DNA from: Calycina herbarum
Lineage: Eukaryota > Ascomycota > Leotiomycetes > Helotiales > Pezizellaceae
DNA: 64,000 bases
Direction: 5' to 3'
Assembly (NCBI GenBank): GCA_001414485.1
Contig: LLEY01000010.1
Location: 186,001-250,000, forward strand
Part shown: in pieces, positions 59,545-64,000 of the stretch
How the letters are laid out: each line of letters starts with the position of its first letter
Numbering within the stretch: the stretch's first letter is position 1
Translations under genes and position numbers: made by a program
The notes under the pieces: generated by a model
Databases searched by the model: none
What the model was told of the DNA's origin: nothing
What the model saw: only the letters and a program-made list of their open reading frames with translations

Positions 59545-61395
59545 GTATACTAGAACCTCGTAATTATTAGAACCTCGTGAATTTTTTCTCTATTCTACTA
59601 TCTTTAACTTTAATACGCGTTTTCTTAACAACTACCTAATAGAATCTTAAACCTAAGAAGCTCGAATTATCCTAGCTATCGAAGCTATTCGATTATCTAA
59701 ATAAATAAACCGTAGTAAAGCTACGAAGCTATATAGAGTCTCTTATTCTACACTTACTAATAGAATAGCTAGTTAAACTACTCTTAGCGAACGCCGGCTA
59801 GTAAATTATAAAATAACTATAATAGAAGAGGAGGTGATTATTTAAAATATACTTAATCTAGATATAAGAGGATTTACGCCCTAGCTAGGTAGTATAGAAG
59901 ATATAGCAAATTATATACTTAAGTTATATAGAGGATAACACGTTAGAAAGAACTAGGTATAACGATTTATATAACGATGTCTAGAACTAAAGACGCGTTT
60001 TAATCGCGTTTACGATTTCTAAAAGGCCTTATACGAAGATCCTAAGCTAATTAGCACGTGGTTTCGACTAGTAGAGAATATATAAGCGAAATATAGAATC
60101 TAAGACTACGATTTCTATAACTTTAACGAGACTGGTTTTATAATAAGTGTTATCTATACTAGAATAGTTATTACACGTGCTAATCGACGTAGTAGAGGTA
60201 AAGCTATCTAGCTAGGTAATTAGGAATAGGCTATAGTAATTGTTTATATTAATAGAGAGAGTTTAAGTATCTCTCTATTCTTAGTAGTTTAAAGGAAAAA
60301 TCACCTTACTAGTTAGTATACTAAGGGCGGTCTTTCTAATAACTAGGTTATTAAACTAACTAGTAATAGATAGACTAATAATAAGACGGGCTTAGAATAG
60401 CTAGAACACTTTAATAAGTATACTTATAGTTATATAAAAGAGCTATATCGAATATTAGTTCTAGATAGATATAAGAGTTATAAATCAGTAGTATTCTAAG
60501 AGTATTATAAGTTATATAATATTATTACTCTTTGCCTACCTTCTTATTCGTCTTATCTAACCTAGCTACTCGACGTTAGGTGTTTTAGTATTCTTAAACA
60601 TATATATAAGCGTTAAATCGAGACCTTTATTAAGGCTTATATAAACTATATTACTAAGGTCGAGTTCTTTCTTACGTTTTACATAGCTTATAACTAGTTA
60701 ATAACAACCTAAAACGCTAAAGCTAGGTTCTATAGAGCTGGTCTAGTATCTCTAGAACCCTAGACTATAATCTTAAAGCTTAATATTAAGTTATAAACTC
60801 CTATACCTACTAGACCCTCCTCTGCCGACGCTATCTCTTAGGTCTCCTAGACTCTCTATAACTCTTCTAAAGCTCTTTCGTAATCAACTCTTATTAAGGA
60901 TTATATTACTCGTTACTAAGGAAGCTCGCTAACACCTATTTTCTAGATAATCGCTTTATTAGTAAAAGATATAGAGCGATTAACCTATAAGGTAACCCTC
61001 TTATTAGCCTAGGTCTATATACTTCGAATAGTAAATAAAGCCCTTAGTAAACGCCGAAGAGCTAAAAATACCTATGTCTAAGAAAGAGGTACACTTACTA
61101 TAGAGGATATATAGGACGGATTAGCCTAGAAGAATACAGAGGAGTAGGTTTAACGTAATAAGCGCTTTAGAGAGAGTAGAGAAGATAAAGAATAAACGAC
61201 TTAGCGACGTTATAGTACTTATAGAAAAACTAGTTATAATACACAGACGTGTTAAGAAGTTATAGATATATCTAGTTTATTAGATTCTAAGTAGTTTTAA
61301 TTAATTTAATATATTATAGTAGTTTTATTATATTTTAAAGTAGTAGAGTAGGAAAAAATTCACGAGGTTCTAATAATTATAAGGCCCTAGTATAC
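59545..61395 (+). mobile_element. Pogo-type transposon 3, 1.85 kb, divergent ends
   Basis: Ends GTATACTAGAACCTCGTAAT and its mirror, with TA at 59543-59544 and 61396-61397. The ends differ from elements 1, 2 and 4, but the broken transposase is a close relative: FYNFNETGFII, LVLDRYKSYKS, LLDVRCFSILKHIYK, and a Lys/Arg tail. Full length, no large deletion. Confidence 0.88.
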
Positions 61396-61397
61396 TA

Positions 61398-62072
61398 TGT
61401 TATAAGAAATTAATAAAACATCTATACTTCTAAGAAGTATAGTAGGAGTATAGTAATATTTTATTATAAACTATTTTAATACTTCTTATAAGAAGTATTT
61501 ATTCTTCTTTTTTCTTTTATATAAAGTAGGATATAATAGAAAGAAAAGAATACTACTAGTATCTTAATCGAGTTCCTTAGCTTATACTTAAGTATAAGAA
61601 TATACTAGGCTAAGAAGAGAATAGTATTATAAATTACGTTATATATAGTAAATAGTCTAGACAGTGCTCTAATAGAATAAGGTATAATATCTAGGAAATA
61701 GAAGGTAATACTAGAGAGAATTAGTAATATAAAGGTATTTAGATATTCTAGGATCTTACTATTAGATAACTATTAGAAGTTATATAATAGATCCTCTTAG
61801 ATCCTATAAGAGATCTATAAGAATCTAAGGATCTAGGCCTATATACGGATCTAGATAGTATAAAGGGTTCTATATATACTAGCACGTCGACTACCTAGAT
61901 AGAAGCTTTATACTTAACTTTAGTTATTAATCTTATTATCTTATTTAATATCTTTAATATAAGTAACGAGTTTACTTCTAAGTAAACAACTAGACGTATT
62001 TATACTTCTTACTTATATACTAACCTTCGAGACTTAGTTACCTTTGTTTAGTTCGTATAGAGTTTCGTTATA
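61398..62072 (+). mobile_element. Chromovirus B, copy 2, part 4: 3' end and LTR
   Basis: 61398-61624 matches the segment next to the LTR in fragment 1 (inverted). 61625-62072 is the 448-bp 3' LTR, which reads opposite to the 35707-36129 copy. No 5' LTR for this copy lies in the window. Confidence 0.83.
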
Positions 62073-62370
62073 TTAAATCGTTTTTATATAATAATAGCGA
62101 TAAACGAAAGAAAGAGATCTAATTAGCTATCGAGTAGAAGTTAGTAGACTATAGTAGTATTTACGATTTATTCGCTATTACTATTTATAATAATAGTAAT
62201 AAATAATAATCGTAATATACTAGCTATTATTATTAGTTATATATTAGTAGCTAACTCGCCTTCGATTCTGATTTCTTTTCCTCTTTCCTTTCTAATAAAT
62301 AATAATAAATCAAACTATAAGAATACTCTCTAATTAGATATATCTTTCTATACTAACGTCTTTAGATATA
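62073..62370. other. RIP DNA between B and pogo element 4
   Basis: AT-rich, with TAATAATAG-type runs at 62195-62250. I cannot assign it to any element. Confidence 0.5.
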
Positions 62371-64000
62371 ACGTAGTTTATTAGAACTCGGATTATATTA
62401 GGAACCGGATTAGTTTTCCTTAGTATTAAACTTAGAATATTAATAAATTAACTAAAACTACTCGGAATCCGAGGAACTAGATATATCTATAGCTTCTTAA
62501 CAAGTTTATATATTATAACTAGCTTTTCTATAGATTCTATAGTATTACCTAGACAGTTAACTCTTCTTATAACTACTCTCCGCTATATATACGTCGCGTC
62601 GTATCTGCTTATCTATATTCTTCTAAGCTATAATATCCTATATATCCTCTACTATAAGTATACTCTCTTAACAGACACGAGCCTTTTTAGCTCTACGGCG
62701 TTTGCTTAAGGCTTCGTTAGCTGCTCGAAGAGTATATACTTTAGTAGATAGAAGAGTTATCTTATAAGCTATTCGCTCTATACTCTTAGCTAATATAGTA
62801 ACTGTCTCGAAGAGTAGAGTTAGCAAGCTCTCTTAATAACAGGTAATTCGATTTCGAATAAGTGTTATTTATAAAAGAGCTTTAGTTAGGTTAGAAGAGG
62901 TCTAGAAGACCTAAGGATTAGTATTAGTAGTAAAGAGTCTAGAAGGAGTTAGAGTTTATAACTTTATATTAAGCCTTAAAAGTACTACTTATAGGTTAAA
63001 GAGTACTAAGCCAGCTCTACGGAATCTAGCCTAAGTGTTTTAAGCTGTTATAGATTCTCTATATACTACTACAAAGGCTAGAAAGAACTCTACCTTTATA
63101 ATATAGTTAATATAGACTTTAATAAACGTCTTAATCTATCGACTATACGCCTGCTTTAATATACTAAAGTATCTAATATTAAGTAGCTAGGTTAGATAGA
63201 ACGAATAAGAAGGTAGTCTAAGAGTTATAATATTATATACCTTATAGTACTCTTAGAACTTAGCCGATTCGTAACTCTTATATCTATCTAATACTAGTAT
63301 TCGATATAGACTCTTTATATAAGTAGTAGTATATTTATTAAAGTGTTTCAGCTATTCTAGACCTGTCTTATTATTTGTCTATCTATTACTTATTAGTTTA
63401 ATAACCTAGTTAGATAGAAGGCCGCTGTTTATATACTAATTTAAAAGGTAGTTCTTACTCTAAACTACTAGAAATAGAGAGACACTCTAGTCTTTACTAT
63501 TAATATAAGTAATTACTATAGTCTATTTCTAATTCCCTAGCTAAACTGCCTTACCTCTACTACGTCGATCTATATAAGTTATAACTATTATAAGGCAAAT
63601 CACATCTATTATAAACCTGGTTTTATTAAAGTTATAGAAGTCGTAGTCTAAAACACTGTATTTTACTCTTATATTTTCAACTAGTCGGAACTACGAGCTA
63701 ATTAGCTTAGAACCTTCGTATAAGGCTCTTTAGAAATTATAAACGCGATTAAAACACGTCTTAAAAGCTGGTTATTGTTATATAAATCGATATATCTATA
63801 GCTTACTAACGTGTTTTCTCTCTCGCGATTTAAGTATATAATTCGCTATATCTTCTACGCTACCTAGCCGGGGTACAAACTCTCTCGAATCTAGATTAAG
63901 TATATTCTAAATAATTACTTCCTCTTCTAGCTTAGACAGTTTAACGTTTACTAGCCGTTGCTTAGAGAGAGTAGTTCAGCTGTTTATTCTACTATTTAAT
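62371..64000 (-). mobile_element. Pogo-type transposon 4, cut by the right edge
   Basis: The 3' end in coding direction is ACGTAGTTTATTAGAACTCG, preceded by TA at 62369-62370. The minus strand reads the same transposase as elements 1 and 3, including the basic tail near 62.7 kb, the third catalytic block around 63.1 kb and the first block near 63.6 kb. All are broken by stops. The start and left TIR lie beyond 64000. Confidence 0.85.

Larger units (their letters stand above)
33480..64000. repeat. 30.5-kb RIP-mutated nest of transposable elements
   Basis: From about 33480 to the right edge the sequence is AT-rich, CA and TG are nearly absent, and every transposon reading frame is littered with TAA/TAG where CAA/CAG or TGG would be expected. 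No host gene is visible. Individual elements are listed separately. 33480-34800 is not assigned to any element; it contains a ~75-bp direct repeat (33953-34022 and 34664-34741) and three to four GGTAATTACCTTA-like units at 34741-34790. Confidence 0.9.

Overview
The window is nuclear DNA of a filamentous ascomycete (Pezizomycotina; a leotiomycete is my guess from gene flavour, not shown). The evidence is short introns (49-147 bp) with GT..AG ends and CTAAC/CTGAC-like branch sites, recognisable fungal genes (samB/MUB1, EBP2), and a sharp two-compartment layout: GC-balanced gene DNA alternating with AT-rich DNA nearly devoid of CA and TG dinucleotides. That depletion is the mark of repeat-induced point mutation (RIP, C to T at CpA).

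Gene compartment. At 1-2337 (-) lies most of a large unrecognised, probably nuclear protein that runs off the left edge. At 6399-8345 (-) is samB/MUB1 (MYND finger). A near gene-free 5 kb follows, then a cluster of broken genes at 13.3-16.4 kb: a RING-like fragment, a fungal AAA+ ATPase without Walker B, and a Fic-domain gene with frameshifts and a stop. Next come EBP2 (17131-18394, -), two neighbouring Myb/SANT-like genes (19043-20023 and 21320-22625, both -), a mucin-like single-pass membrane protein (28411-30771, -) and a small F-box-like fungal protein (32380-33194, +).

Repeat compartment. 2.9-5.3 kb is a Tc1-like transposon carrying a foldback MITE. 22.8-25.2 kb holds two TIR elements without recognisable coding. 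33.5-64.0 kb is a 30 kb nest of RIP-ruined elements, labelled A-E here. Chromovirus C (+) is split into three pieces. Its first break holds a B LTR fragment, then element D, and inside D a complete chromovirus A (-) with 438-bp LTRs. Its second break holds gag-only LTR element E. After C come a LINE fragment (-) and a second, 5'-truncated copy of B (+). That copy is broken by three insertions: one pogo-type transposon in its integrase, a MITE (itself split by a deleted pogo element) in its chromodomain, and another pogo element near its 3' end. A fourth pogo element runs off the right edge.

MITE and pogo elements share the same terminal bases (ACGTAGTTTATTA-type) and TA target duplications, so the foldback MITE is most likely mobilised by the pogo-type transposase. 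All transposon genes seen here carry many stops, and none looks functional. No CRISPR array, rRNA or tRNA gene was found.
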